Below, piece by piece: positions 8,301-16,534 of a stretch of 33,724 nt of DNA. The notes beneath the pieces are model-generated. The model saw only the letters and a list, made by a program, of their open reading frames with translations. It made no database searches and was not told where the DNA came from. The DNA lies in contig CAYRJN010000013.1 of assembly GCA_964424545.1 (NCBI GenBank), positions 1 through 33,724 of the forward strand. Reading direction: 5' to 3'. The translations under genes and the position numbers were made by a program. This DNA comes from JAUVIB01 sp964424545. Lineage in GTDB: Bacteria > Calditrichota > Calditrichia > Calditrichales > Calditrichaceae. How positions within the stretch are numbered: the first letter of the stretch is position 1; the number at the start of each line of letters is the position of its first letter.

Positions 8301-9291
8301 CATAGGGAAAGGAAGCGAGTACCGCTGGGTTGATTTATCGAACATAACTACTCCCGGAACAGATCCGGTATTGCAGGTTGAAATGTTCCCTTCGGATCCT
8401 GGTGGCACAGCTGGTTCGGGTTTAAATAATATTTCAACAATAAGATATTGGACTGTCTCCTTAAATTCCGGTCAGCTAAGCGGTTATACAGCAAGGCTTC
8501 ATTGGGAAGATAATGATGGTGTTGATGGAGCGTTAAGTGATTTGCGTGTTGCATCGTCAAGCTCATCGAACGGTACCTATGTAAGCGAGGGCGGTACATC
8601 TAGTGGCGATGCTGCATCGGGATATGTAACATCAAACGCTATTTCAACAACCGGAACATTGTATTTAACGCTTGGTAGCGCTGCCGGTGATAATTCTTTA
8701 CCTGTCGAGCTGGTCTCCTTTGAAGCGACGGCTCAATATAATAAGGTGGATATCAATTGGAGCACGGCGTCTGAACTGAATAATCGGGGCTTTAATATCT
8801 ATCGGGCGGAAACCGACAACCCCGATAATTGGGTTATGGTTAACGATGCCATGATTGACGGTCAGGGCAGCGTTTCCACCGGGACCAATTACAATTTTAC
8901 GGATACGAAAATCGTCAGCGGCAAAACCTATCAATATAAATTGGAATCGGTCAGTCTGAACGGCATAACCGTTGAAGAGAAGACGATTGATGTGGAAATA
9001 CCGGTTCCCTCGCAATATGCATTATTACCGAATTATCCTAATCCGTTTAATCCGACGACAAATATTAAATTTTTGTTACCTGAATCACAGCAAGTAACGT
9101 TGCAAATCTATAATATTAGCGGACAATTGGTTAAGACGATTACCCAAAATCAAATGTATCAGGCCGGCGAGCATGTAGTTACATGGAATGCTGACGATGA
9201 GTCAGGCAGTCGGGTGGCCAGCGGAATGTATATGTATGTTTTCCGCGCCGGTTCGTTTCATAAAATCGGTAAAATGATTCTCTTAAAATAA
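5374..9291 (+). CDS. Secreted repetitive surface protein with T9SS type A sorting domain
   Basis: The 1305-aa protein begins with a signal peptide (hydrophobic core VVVFLLSVAIIGVNA). Most of the chain is Ser/Thr/Gly/Asn-rich short beta-strand repeats such as SLTINSGGTF, suggesting a beta-helix or beta-solenoid. The architecture is duplicated: a G-W-N-W opening module near residues 36-60 recurs at 705 (GNWNTAATWDINSVPTSSDD), and a closing module N-G-P...FPIG...SDPGG occurs at about 549-620 and again at 961-1030. Residues 1109-1210 form a fibronectin-like domain starting LPVELVSFEA, common in T9SS cargo. Residues 1220-1305 are the sorting domain (YPNPFNPTTNIKFLLP ... SGQLVKTI ... VASGMYMYVFRAG) that would be recognised by the T9SS and cleaved by PorU. 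It is expected at the cell surface; the ligand is unknown. Its ATG has a strong GGAGG 6 nt upstream. It is monocistronic, with a terminator following. Confidence 0.9.
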   Translation: MSVYTQSKKFNIMWVVVFLLSVAIIGVNATTYYSQSTGNFDASNIWNTASDGSGSSYTASAADQSSHDFIIQSGNTITLAQDNTQVGSLTINSGGTFAMSSNGYTFVCGALSVDGTFSGGDGTVHYYLGASANFNISTNLTIYNLIIDGATFGGTKTLTLTRSSGTSTYTLTISNELKLINKGGFAVGANTAIVYSAATLTFANGADYTIQGEWPASNGPDNVIFNTSNTVTYNLSTSVSANNITLDGGGNFTINNSSATVTVNALLTRKTGSITVTSGTLAYSTAELAYTSDADVTIGDEWVTGSGAPQDVTITITNDGILSGSASYSVARNLDFNVGSLNLGTGHSLTVLGNITGSTISGTSTINDNTTLVIGNGATGNSYAQSITGSITLNKLTIDKRNGTSTAANTVSLSGTGGLTFTANSTLQINNGVLNFAGKTVDVTTASNTLNIASTGTLRTGGTSLSGFETISASSGTIVFDGSSSAETAPVLTVGTLTINNGSGVNLSVGTTTVNTALTLTSGLLTTSSGNILVVGTSTVTGSASSYVNGPLRMTINDANAHTFPIGVTGKYRPATFQYSDFTGGSNEVLEMQYVASDPGGTAPSGISTISSAGHYTLKHISGTAPSSVTHNLTLRYTDTGFSPESRNRILVQNSATPTYTVPSSQSQNETNDDVTATGITALPTNDGKLAFGAGGATVTAQATGNWNTAATWDINSVPTSSDDVVIGSYTVTVQSGNTASANSLTLNNGARLILANAAPGIGFQGTTNWDATQTTINSGSTVEYQAGRVNVDAYADLTINGAGASNGSGTITVSGNLIKNSGTAFTASHDIIVSGTYTNTLGDMTFTSSTSNRIDGNVTLTSGTVSGTLDLNSAIITINGGSFGGTVTLSGTGVQTINGSGSPSFANLTINNANGITISTATSVSGTLTLTSGLVNTSSALLTLGSGASVSGGSATSFINGPMAHTGTTGTKVFPIGKGSEYRWVDLSNITTPGTDPVLQVEMFPSDPGGTAGSGLNNISTIRYWTVSLNSGQLSGYTARLHWEDNDGVDGALSDLRVASSSSSNGTYVSEGGTSSGDAASGYVTSNAISTTGTLYLTLGSAAGDNSLPVELVSFEATAQYNKVDINWSTASELNNRGFNIYRAETDNPDNWVMVNDAMIDGQGSVSTGTNYNFTDTKIVSGKTYQYKLESVSLNGITVEEKTIDVEIPVPSQYALLPNYPNPFNPTTNIKFLLPESQQVTLQIYNISGQLVKTITQNQMYQAGEHVVTWNADDESGSRVASGMYMYVFRAGSFHKIGKMILLK

Positions 9292-9320
9292 AAATAAGAG
9301 AAAAGCCGGTTATACTGTAA

Positions 9321-9353
9321 AAGAGGGTAAGCTTGTTTTGCCCTCTTTTTTTT
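9321..9353 (+). terminator. Rho-independent terminator after the surface-protein gene
   Basis: A 10-bp stem, aagagggtaa (9321-9330) with ttgccctctt (9338-9347), has one G-U pair and a 7-nt loop. It is followed by eight T (9346-9353, partly within the stem base). It lies 30 bp after the stop codon. Confidence 0.9.
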
Positions 9354-9524
9354 GTTCTTTTAACATATAATCCTCATTACATGGAACTTTTGACCTTTGT
9401 TGATGTTTAATTTGAAGTATCGTCTAACTTTTAATGCCGCTTCAATTGATGCGTTTTTATTTTCCCTGTATTTGCCGGAAGAGAGCTAGGATAGACTAAG
9501 TTTTCCGGTTGGGCGGAGTAGTCG

Positions 9525-9580
9525 AATACTGAATAGGACGATTCGGATTCCCGCTTAAAACTTTCGGGAATGACAAGGGG
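9525..9580. repeat. Decayed palindromic repeat, copy A (attcccg...cgggaat)
   Basis: A perfect 7-bp hairpin (attcccg 9547-9553, cgggaat 9565-9571) is followed by gac. The surrounding bases of about 55 bp (gaatactgaatagg ... gattcggattcccgctta ... gaatgacaa) align with 17111-17175, so this is a dispersed element rather than a local structure. On the other strand it reads gtcattcccg...gcgggaat, a widespread bacterial intergenic palindrome type. Confidence 0.65.
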
Positions 9581-9707
9581 GGGGATAACGGAATGACAAA
9601 ATCGCAGATATTCCAAAAAGAATTCATAAACCGTTTGAACTATGTTTTTTTTGTAATTTCGATACAATACAATTAAGTTATTTTTAAAATAAGCCGAATA
9701 TAAAAGA

Positions 9708-12700
9708 ATGCGTATGAACAATAAATTATATATATATATCCTGTTTCTGCTGTCCTTTACCATATCTTTCGCGGCGAATTACCAAATTAAGGTAATAAAA
9801 TCGCAAGCCGATGAAATCGAATTGAAAATACAATTTGACAAACCGCAGATAATTCATGGTAAGAACGGCAATTATGCCTATTATAAAAAAGGCGCCCTTG
9901 TCGTTAATGAAAACTACAAACTCGTGCCGCTGATAACTAAGTTTATATCGATAGCCGGTAAAAATCCGTTCGTATCGATTGTTGCCACTGAAAAAGAGCG
10001 CATTAATCAGAAACAATATCTAAAAATAATTTCCGATACCGTTAAAATCGTCAATACGCAGAAAATTGCCGTTATCAAATACAGCGGTTTGTATAAAAAT
10101 ATTCCTTTATATGCCTTGCAATTATATCCCGTTTCCGTTAATCCGGATAACAACTCTTTTACTTATATAAAAAAATTACATATCAAAATCAGTTCAAAAA
10201 CCTCTTCAAAGGCTTTGGTAAAAACGCGAAAAATGAAAAGCGACCGCTTTACCAAAGACCTTTTTATTAACGGCGATGAGATTTACGCGCAGACGCCCAT
10301 TGTAAATAAAAATATTCAAAGCCTTACCGAATCATCCACATCGCTTGAAAATCGCGATATATTAATGAAAACCGACGTATTCAAAATCGGCGTTGCGGAA
10401 AACGGCATCTATAAAATCACTTATGAGGATTTGGATAAGGCCGGATTTCCTCTTGCCAATTTAAATCCGCATAAACTTCAGATGTTCAATAAAGGCGGAG
10501 AAATCCCTATTTATATAAACGGAATAGAAGACGGAAGTTTTGACGAAGGCGATTATATTGATTTTTGGGGCGTTAAAAATGAAAAGACATTTATAGATAA
10601 ATATCCCGACCTTTACAATGATCCTTTTTCTGACATTAATATATACTGGCTGATTGCGGGCGATAACAACGGACGTCGTCTTGTAAACGAAAGCGGCGGT
10701 ATTTATAACACGGGCAATAATGTAATTGTACCCAATGAATATCGGGAAAAATTACATTTTGAAAAAGATAATACCTTTGTGCGCTTCGGCGATGAATCCG
10801 CAGGGTTAGATAAACCGTCCTATGAAATGGATCACTGGTTCTACGATCAGGGCGTATCGTCTGTATCGAGTAAAGTTTATGAATGCTATTTGCCCTACCC
10901 GTCAAAAAAATCATTCAATAATGTATATGTTAAAGCCGTATTCCGAGGAAAATCGGTGGCCAAGCAGCCATATAACAATTTAATCGGTCATCAGGTAAGT
11001 TTATGGCTTAACACGGAAAAAGTCGGGGAGGTCATGCCTTATGAAAAATGGAAAAATCAAACGCGGCATGTTATTACAAATGAGGGCGGCATAGGATTGC
11101 CCCAAGGCAATTTAAAAAACGGCGTTAATGAACTTCGCGTTAATATGGAACAGGAAAATGTAACGGATATTGTTCTTTTAAACTGGTTTGATATCAGTTA
11201 TATGCGTAAATATAAAGCATATAAGGACTTTATAAAATTTAAATTACAGCATGGATTACCCGATAACTATACTATTCAATATGAAGTTGACGGCTTTACT
11301 TCAAAAGATATAACCGTATATAAATTGGGCGTCAGCAAAATAATAAACGGTAAAGTTGATTATTATACCGATACCGAAGATAGAGAATCCTCATATCGCA
11401 TTACCATACAAGACGAGGTGATCGATCCCGATATAGAATATGTCGCCGTAACGGAAAAAGCAAAGAAAAAACCGGTTTTTATTACAAGAATGAAGCCATG
11501 GAAAGAAGACGATCCGTCCAAACTGATTACCGATACGGATAACAGCGCCAATTATCTTATAATTACCAATGACTATCTTTATGACGAAGCTTTACGCTTA
11601 AAAGAATTGAAAGAAAAAATAGGCTTGAAAAGCGAAGCGGTCAAAGTTTCCAATATTTACGACGCCTTCAATTACGGGATAAAATCGCCCTTGGCTATTA
11701 AAGATTTTTTACGTTATGCGTTGAATAGCTGGAACCAATCGTATCCGCTGGAGTATGTTGTTTTTGTTGGCGACGCTTCCTATAATTACAAGGATAAATA
11801 CGATCTGGTACCCACCATGATGTTTGAGACGCATAAGTATGGCGCCTCCGCATCGGATTATCTTTATTCACTCCTTTCCGGTGACGATGATATTCCCGAC
11901 GTAGTCGTTGGACGAATCCCGGTCAGCACCAATGAGCAGCTTTCCAATTATATCGATAAGGTACAAAAATATCAGTTTTCACCCGAAATAGGAGAATGGG
12001 TCAACACCGCTTTGTTTATAAGCGGCAATGACGCCGTTACCATTGAGGCTTTAAGCAATGATCATGTGTTCCGCGCTCAAAACTTGCGACTGCTCAATAT
12101 GAAACTGCCTTCGCCCGTTTTCGGTCATCGTTTAAATTCCGTTAAAAACGGAGAAGAGTACGATCCCGATTTTGGAGGTACGACTGATTTAATTGAGTAT
12201 TTTGACAACGGCGTAAGCTATATTAATTTTCTCGGTCACGGCGGCGGTGGAATCTGGGCAGACGTATCGTTGATGAATCTCAGCGATGTGGCGCGTCTTA
12301 ATAACGGAGGCCGGCTGCCCTTTATCTCCAGCATGACCTGTTACACGGGTGCTTTCGAAAATCCGGGACGCGACGGATTGGCCGAACGGCTTGTACTTGC
12401 CGAGAATAAAGGCGCTATCGCTATGCTTGCCAGCTCGGGCGTCGGCTGGGTATATAATGATTTTGCCGTTGAATGGGGTTTGCTTGACTATTTGTGGGAA
12501 GAGGGAATCACTATGGGGCAGGCGGTTAATTTAATGAAAATATATTACCTAAATAATCCTCTCTATTATTATGACGACGGCAGCTTCTCTACCTTCGATT
12601 ATAATGTTTTAAAAGAGTCAATGGTTAACCAGTATAATTTTATCGGCGATCCGGCCATTGAAATCAAAAAAGTGCGCAAGGCGTTGCAGGTTAGTATCGA

Positions 12701-14705
12701 TAATCAAACTCCGGCGGCAGGCGATTCTATTAATATAACCGTAACAGGCGGCATAACATCGGGAAGCGGACGCATGGAGATCACCGATAATGAGGCGCAT
12801 CGGCTTTTGGAAAAAGTTTTCAATTATTCCGGAGAAGCGCATGTACCGTTTGTGGTTCCGAACAGCGTTCACGGACATAGTTTAGCCGGTAATAGCATCT
12901 ATGTGAAAGTTTATGCGGGAAACGATATAGAAGACGCCGACGGTTATGCCGAAATCGGCGTGGAAAAGTCAATCGTAAAACATATCGAGACCGTTCCGCA
13001 AACTCCTTATGTTAATGAGGGCATTTCATTCAAAGTCGCTTTGGAAAGTCATTTTCTTGTAAGAGATATGACGTTAAAGAATTTTTATTATATTGATGAA
13101 AATAATCATGTTTATTCCTATCGTGTCAGTATAAATATGGAGCAGGTTTCGGACACGCTTTTCCAATCGATCAATGAATTTCCCGGTTTTACTACGGCCG
13201 GTTTAAAGTTTTATGATATTGTAGTTCACGATGCCAACGGTAAAGAATATATTTATCGCTGGAGAAAATTAAATATTAAAGACGATCGTCCCGATTTACA
13301 AATTATCAGGGGAAGCGAACAGTATACCGGTATTGAAAACGTTCAATTTCAATTTAAAGTAAAGAATGATGCCGATGTTAATATGGACAGCGTCAGAGTT
13401 GTTTGTTATCAAATAACACCCGCGGATTCCGTAATCTTTTCCGACGCCTTTTATACTTTTGAAAGCGGCGAAGTAAAGACAATACGCGTTTATTTTAGCA
13501 ACAATGTATTCGCGCCGCAAAGAGGATTTAAGATTGTTGTTGATCCCCAAAATCTTATCGAGGAAAGGGATGAAAAAAATAATATTCACGAAACGGTTCT
13601 TCAAACAACACATTTTTTCATTTCGAAGAATATCGGTACAACGCTTGACGGCGTCACTAACGATACGCTGACCATTAATAATATTTGGAAGTTTTATGTT
13701 GCTCCGAAAACTATAACGGCTTCTACCGTAATGGCGATTCAAAAGAGTGATTTAAGCGAATATATCGAAAGAAGCGACCAGAAAGATTTGAAATTTATAT
13801 CCGTAATCGGGCAGAACGATACTACGGGGATAAAAATCGATATTATTAACCAAAATAGTAATTTTATCGCTCCCGCCTTTTTGAGCTGTCGTCTCGACAC
13901 ATCCGTTTATGACATCGGTTATTTAAAGGATGTTTCGTCTTTTATGTATGATAGGCAAATGGGAATGTGGGTTAAGCAGGGCTCATCAAACGGTATAAAT
14001 CTTTATACATCCGTTACCAAATCGGGATTAATAGGCGTTTATCATTTTAAAGACCAAAAGAATCCCGTAATCGAGATAACTACAAACGGACGGCCGCTGT
14101 CAAACGACATGCTGATTCCGGATAAGCCCAGCATCGCAATATTATTACAGGATGAGAACGGTATAAACTTTAAAAACAGCTTTGATTTTAAAATTGACGG
14201 CGAACCGCTTTCCGATGATGACATAGCCGTTCCCGATACGCTGAGCAATCCCAATTATATTTCCATACTCGCTAATCCTGTTTTAAGCAGCGGTAGTCAT
14301 ACGTTGCAAGCCAGCATTGCCGATGTGAACGGAAACGTAACGACGAAAACTATTAATTTTGCCGTTTCAAACGAATTCCAAATTCAGGTATATGGCAATT
14401 ATCCCAATCCTTTTCAAGATGAAACCATTATTTCCTATAATATTATTGCCAATAATACAATTGACGATATTAATATTAAGATTTATAATATAGCCGGGCG
14501 TTTGGTGCGTTCTAATCCTCTTACGCTCGACGAAACGATTGGAACGGATCACGATATAAAAACGGTCGGATATCATGAGCTGATTTGGGACGGTACGGAC
14601 GATAATAATGTGCCCGTAGCCAACGGCGTTTATTTCCTAATTTTTAGGGGTAAATATTCCGACAAAATCGTTAAAACAACGTTAAAAGTAGCGAAACTGC
14701 GATGA
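9708..14705 (+). CDS. porU: PorU-like type IX secretion C-terminal signal peptidase (peptidase family C25)
   Basis: PorU is the gingipain-family cysteine protease at the cell surface that removes the C-terminal sorting domain of T9SS cargo and links cargo to the surface anchor. This 1665-aa protein has a signal peptide (LYIYILFLLSFTISFAA), an N-terminal beta-rich region, then a C25 domain at about residues 613-985. The catalytic dyad is visible: His844 in NFLGHGGGG and Cys878 in SSMTCYTGAF, 34 residues apart as in gingipains. Beta-sandwich domains follow (a CARDB-like one near 1195-1290, starting PDLQIIRG). A sorting-type domain closes the protein (residues 1562-1665, NYPNPFQDETIISYNI), as in PorU itself, which keeps its own C-terminal domain. 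It is longer than Porphyromonas PorU (about 1160 aa). It overlaps the porV-like gene by ATGA. The start may be either ATG, 9708 or 9714. A gingipain-like secreted protease is the alternative, but the porV neighbour favours PorU. Confidence 0.88.
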   Translation: MRMNNKLYIYILFLLSFTISFAANYQIKVIKSQADEIELKIQFDKPQIIHGKNGNYAYYKKGALVVNENYKLVPLITKFISIAGKNPFVSIVATEKERINQKQYLKIISDTVKIVNTQKIAVIKYSGLYKNIPLYALQLYPVSVNPDNNSFTYIKKLHIKISSKTSSKALVKTRKMKSDRFTKDLFINGDEIYAQTPIVNKNIQSLTESSTSLENRDILMKTDVFKIGVAENGIYKITYEDLDKAGFPLANLNPHKLQMFNKGGEIPIYINGIEDGSFDEGDYIDFWGVKNEKTFIDKYPDLYNDPFSDINIYWLIAGDNNGRRLVNESGGIYNTGNNVIVPNEYREKLHFEKDNTFVRFGDESAGLDKPSYEMDHWFYDQGVSSVSSKVYECYLPYPSKKSFNNVYVKAVFRGKSVAKQPYNNLIGHQVSLWLNTEKVGEVMPYEKWKNQTRHVITNEGGIGLPQGNLKNGVNELRVNMEQENVTDIVLLNWFDISYMRKYKAYKDFIKFKLQHGLPDNYTIQYEVDGFTSKDITVYKLGVSKIINGKVDYYTDTEDRESSYRITIQDEVIDPDIEYVAVTEKAKKKPVFITRMKPWKEDDPSKLITDTDNSANYLIITNDYLYDEALRLKELKEKIGLKSEAVKVSNIYDAFNYGIKSPLAIKDFLRYALNSWNQSYPLEYVVFVGDASYNYKDKYDLVPTMMFETHKYGASASDYLYSLLSGDDDIPDVVVGRIPVSTNEQLSNYIDKVQKYQFSPEIGEWVNTALFISGNDAVTIEALSNDHVFRAQNLRLLNMKLPSPVFGHRLNSVKNGEEYDPDFGGTTDLIEYFDNGVSYINFLGHGGGGIWADVSLMNLSDVARLNNGGRLPFISSMTCYTGAFENPGRDGLAERLVLAENKGAIAMLASSGVGWVYNDFAVEWGLLDYLWEEGITMGQAVNLMKIYYLNNPLYYYDDGSFSTFDYNVLKESMVNQYNFIGDPAIEIKKVRKALQVSIDNQTPAAGDSINITVTGGITSGSGRMEITDNEAHRLLEKVFNYSGEAHVPFVVPNSVHGHSLAGNSIYVKVYAGNDIEDADGYAEIGVEKSIVKHIETVPQTPYVNEGISFKVALESHFLVRDMTLKNFYYIDENNHVYSYRVSINMEQVSDTLFQSINEFPGFTTAGLKFYDIVVHDANGKEYIYRWRKLNIKDDRPDLQIIRGSEQYTGIENVQFQFKVKNDADVNMDSVRVVCYQITPADSVIFSDAFYTFESGEVKTIRVYFSNNVFAPQRGFKIVVDPQNLIEERDEKNNIHETVLQTTHFFISKNIGTTLDGVTNDTLTINNIWKFYVAPKTITASTVMAIQKSDLSEYIERSDQKDLKFISVIGQNDTTGIKIDIINQNSNFIAPAFLSCRLDTSVYDIGYLKDVSSFMYDRQMGMWVKQGSSNGINLYTSVTKSGLIGVYHFKDQKNPVIEITTNGRPLSNDMLIPDKPSIAILLQDENGINFKNSFDFKIDGEPLSDDDIAVPDTLSNPNYISILANPVLSSGSHTLQASIADVNGNVTTKTINFAVSNEFQIQVYGNYPNPFQDETIISYNIIANNTIDDINIKIYNIAGRLVRSNPLTLDETIGTDHDIKTVGYHELIWDGTDDNNVPVANGVYFLIFRGKYSDKIVKTTLKVAKLR

Positions 14706-15718
14706 AAAAATATATTAAAACGATTATTATATTAACATTTATGCTCTCAACTGTGTTTTCACAAGATACGCAGTACGGGGGCGCGTTCCTTGAATTGGGA
14801 GTAGGCGGGCGTCCTCTCGGAATGGGCAGCGCTTATGTGGCTCTTAGCGACGATGCTTACGGCTTTAATTACAATCCCGCCGGATTGGCGCTAACCGGAA
14901 ACATTCAGGCGGCCTCCATGTATGCAAACCTGTTTAATACATTAGAACAGCAGAGTTTTTTAAGCGCCGTTGTACCGGTCTTCGGCAGCGCGACCTTTTC
15001 CTTCGCCTGGATGCGCGTGAGCATTGACGATATACCGCGTTTTCTATTTGACGATTCCCATACAGCCGGCCAAAGAGTGCTCGGCGGGGACCCGTCGTTA
15101 TGGCTGAACTATCCCGCATCGGGTTCCTTTAGCAGTTTTGAAGAGGCTTATTATTTGACTTTTGCCAAGTACAAAAAATGGAATATGAATCTTGGTTGGC
15201 AATATTTTGAAATTCCCGTAGATATTGGATACGGCATGAATTTTAAAGTGTTGAGAAAAGCCATTGATAATCAAAAAGCTTCGGGAATAGGGTTGGATAT
15301 AGGCGGCGTAATTCGTTTTCCGCTTGATCAAGTATTTCAAACGGAATATGTCGGCGATTTATCTTTCGGTTTAAACGTTCAGGATGTAACCGATACGCAG
15401 ATAAAATGGGATACGGATTCCAAAGCCGTAGATAAAATACAGCGAAATTTCAAGTTCGGCATGGCTTATGTTCAACCGTTGCAATTTGCCAATTCGCAGT
15501 TTACCTTTACGCTTGATTATAATTCGCGTTACGACGGGTATAGTCAGATGGGCGGCGAATTTCTTTATCGTTCGCTTTTGGCCGTGCGGATTGGTATGAA
15601 CGATCGTGATTTTACTACCGGAGCCGGAATATACTTTTGGAAATTTAAAATCGATTACGCCTATCAAAGTCATGATCTAGGCAACTCTCACCGGGTATCG
15701 CTGCTGTTTGGGTTGTAA
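14702..15718 (+). CDS. porV: PorV/PorQ-family outer-membrane beta-barrel protein of type IX secretion
   Basis: PorV is a FadL-like 14-stranded outer-membrane barrel that takes cargo from the T9SS translocon and carries it to PorU. The 338-aa protein has a signal peptide (IIILTFMLSTVFSQ) and the family's N-terminal signature GGRPLGMGSAYVALSDDA, then YNPAGLAL, followed by alternating amphipathic strands to the C-terminus (YAYQSHDLGNSHRVSLLFGL), as in PorV/PorQ/UPF0164 proteins. The porU stop and porV start share ATGA (14702-14705), so the two are translationally coupled, matching the known PorU-PorV complex. Sequence alone does not exclude PorQ-like function, but its position after porU favours PorV. 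Confidence 0.87.
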   Translation: MKKYIKTIIILTFMLSTVFSQDTQYGGAFLELGVGGRPLGMGSAYVALSDDAYGFNYNPAGLALTGNIQAASMYANLFNTLEQQSFLSAVVPVFGSATFSFAWMRVSIDDIPRFLFDDSHTAGQRVLGGDPSLWLNYPASGSFSSFEEAYYLTFAKYKKWNMNLGWQYFEIPVDIGYGMNFKVLRKAIDNQKASGIGLDIGGVIRFPLDQVFQTEYVGDLSFGLNVQDVTDTQIKWDTDSKAVDKIQRNFKFGMAYVQPLQFANSQFTFTLDYNSRYDGYSQMGGEFLYRSLLAVRIGMNDRDFTTGAGIYFWKFKIDYAYQSHDLGNSHRVSLLFGL

Positions 15719-15739
15719 CAATAAAAATAAGAAAATTTG

Positions 15740-16534
15740 ATGAAACGTTTACTGATAGTACTATTTTTGATCTTATTGCTTGTTTCTTGTAATACAACGG
15801 GGCCGGACAATCCCGTTCCTCCGAAACGCGTGTTGATGATTGCGCGTCCGGAAGGCGCCGATACCCTTGAATTTACGCAAGGAATAAGCACGCTACCCGG
15901 GTCTGAAAATAAAATTCAGATTATGTGGCATAAGCCTCGCATTGAAGAGAATATCAAATCCTTTAAAATTTTCAGGAGTATGGATCAAGCCGGCTTGATT
16001 AATTATAATCTGTATTTTACGCTGGGCGTTAATAATCCCGGCAATCCCGATACTATTTTTACCGATTTAAATGTTGAAATTGGAACGACATATCATTATT
16101 TTATAACGGCCGTAAACAATGATAATCTGGAGAGCGATCCGTCCGATACGGTTTCTTTTAAATTATTGGCCAAGGCGACTTTGTTGGATCCTCAAAACGG
16201 AATTGAAATTACTCAAAGAGGCGCCGTTACTTTTCACTGGCAGCGGGATTATACACCGCCGTATTATATTATTAGGATAGAAGAGTATTATACCGATACG
16301 TTTCATCCGTTAGTCTATGTTCATAAAATATTCAATACCGTATATGATCCGGAACAGGCGTACACGTTAAGCGGGAGTAAAGCAGAAGAAATTTTAACGG
16401 ATGGCAAAAGCTACCGCTGGCGGATTGATTCGGTGGAGGATCCCGAGATTCCTGTGGATAATCCCTTGGTGAAAATTTATGCCGAATCCCAATCGCAATA
16501 TTTTACATTTAAGATCAGGTGGTCTGGTAAATGA
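15740..16534 (+). CDS. Small lipoprotein with fibronectin type III-like fold, in the porU-porV operon
   Basis: A lipobox at the N-terminus (LILLLVSCNTTGPDNP, Cys at residue 17) predicts an acylated lipoprotein of about 264 aa. The mature part has one fibronectin III-like unit (residues about 55-135: IQIMWHKPRIEENIKSFKIF ... TTYHYFITAVNNDNLESDPS) and a second beta-rich domain (about 140-262) with SYRWRIDSVED, typical of FN3-like edge strands. The ATG at 15740 is preferred over the TTG at 15737, which would only add one residue. It lies 21 bp after the porV stop and overlaps the SLBB gene by ATGA, so it belongs to the same transcript. The function is unknown; the context suggests an accessory factor of T9SS or of surface attachment. 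Confidence 0.82.
   Translation: MKRLLIVLFLILLLVSCNTTGPDNPVPPKRVLMIARPEGADTLEFTQGISTLPGSENKIQIMWHKPRIEENIKSFKIFRSMDQAGLINYNLYFTLGVNNPGNPDTIFTDLNVEIGTTYHYFITAVNNDNLESDPSDTVSFKLLAKATLLDPQNGIEITQRGAVTFHWQRDYTPPYYIIRIEEYYTDTFHPLVYVHKIFNTVYDPEQAYTLSGSKAEEILTDGKSYRWRIDSVEDPEIPVDNPLVKIYAESQSQYFTFKIRWSGK

Larger units (their letters stand above)
9292..9707. other. 416-bp spacer between the surface-protein gene and the porU-like operon
   Basis: The spacer contains the terminator (9321-9353), a decayed palindromic repeat (9525-9580) and an AT-rich segment leading to the next gene with the recurring motif at 9650-9668 (tttgtaatttcgatacaat). No coding region is supported; the reverse-strand reading frame across 9431-9763 runs over the repeat and into the signal-peptide codons of the next gene, and looks spurious. 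Confidence 0.5.

Noticed and set aside
6519..8408. Long reverse-strand reading frames inside the surface-protein gene (6519-6968 and 7860-8408)
   Set aside because: They lie antisense to a Thr/Ser/Gly-rich repetitive gene, where stop-free antisense frames arise from base composition. Their Val/Pro/Thr-rich products show no domain or signal and have no supporting ribosome-binding sites.
5374..9291. The surface protein as an autotransporter adhesin (type V)
   Set aside because: The repetitive beta-helix would fit, but the C-terminus is a YPNPFNPTT sorting domain, not a translocator barrel.
13296..13742. Reverse-strand frame of 148 codons inside the porU-like gene
   Set aside because: It is fully contained in a well-supported gene, with no recognisable protein features.
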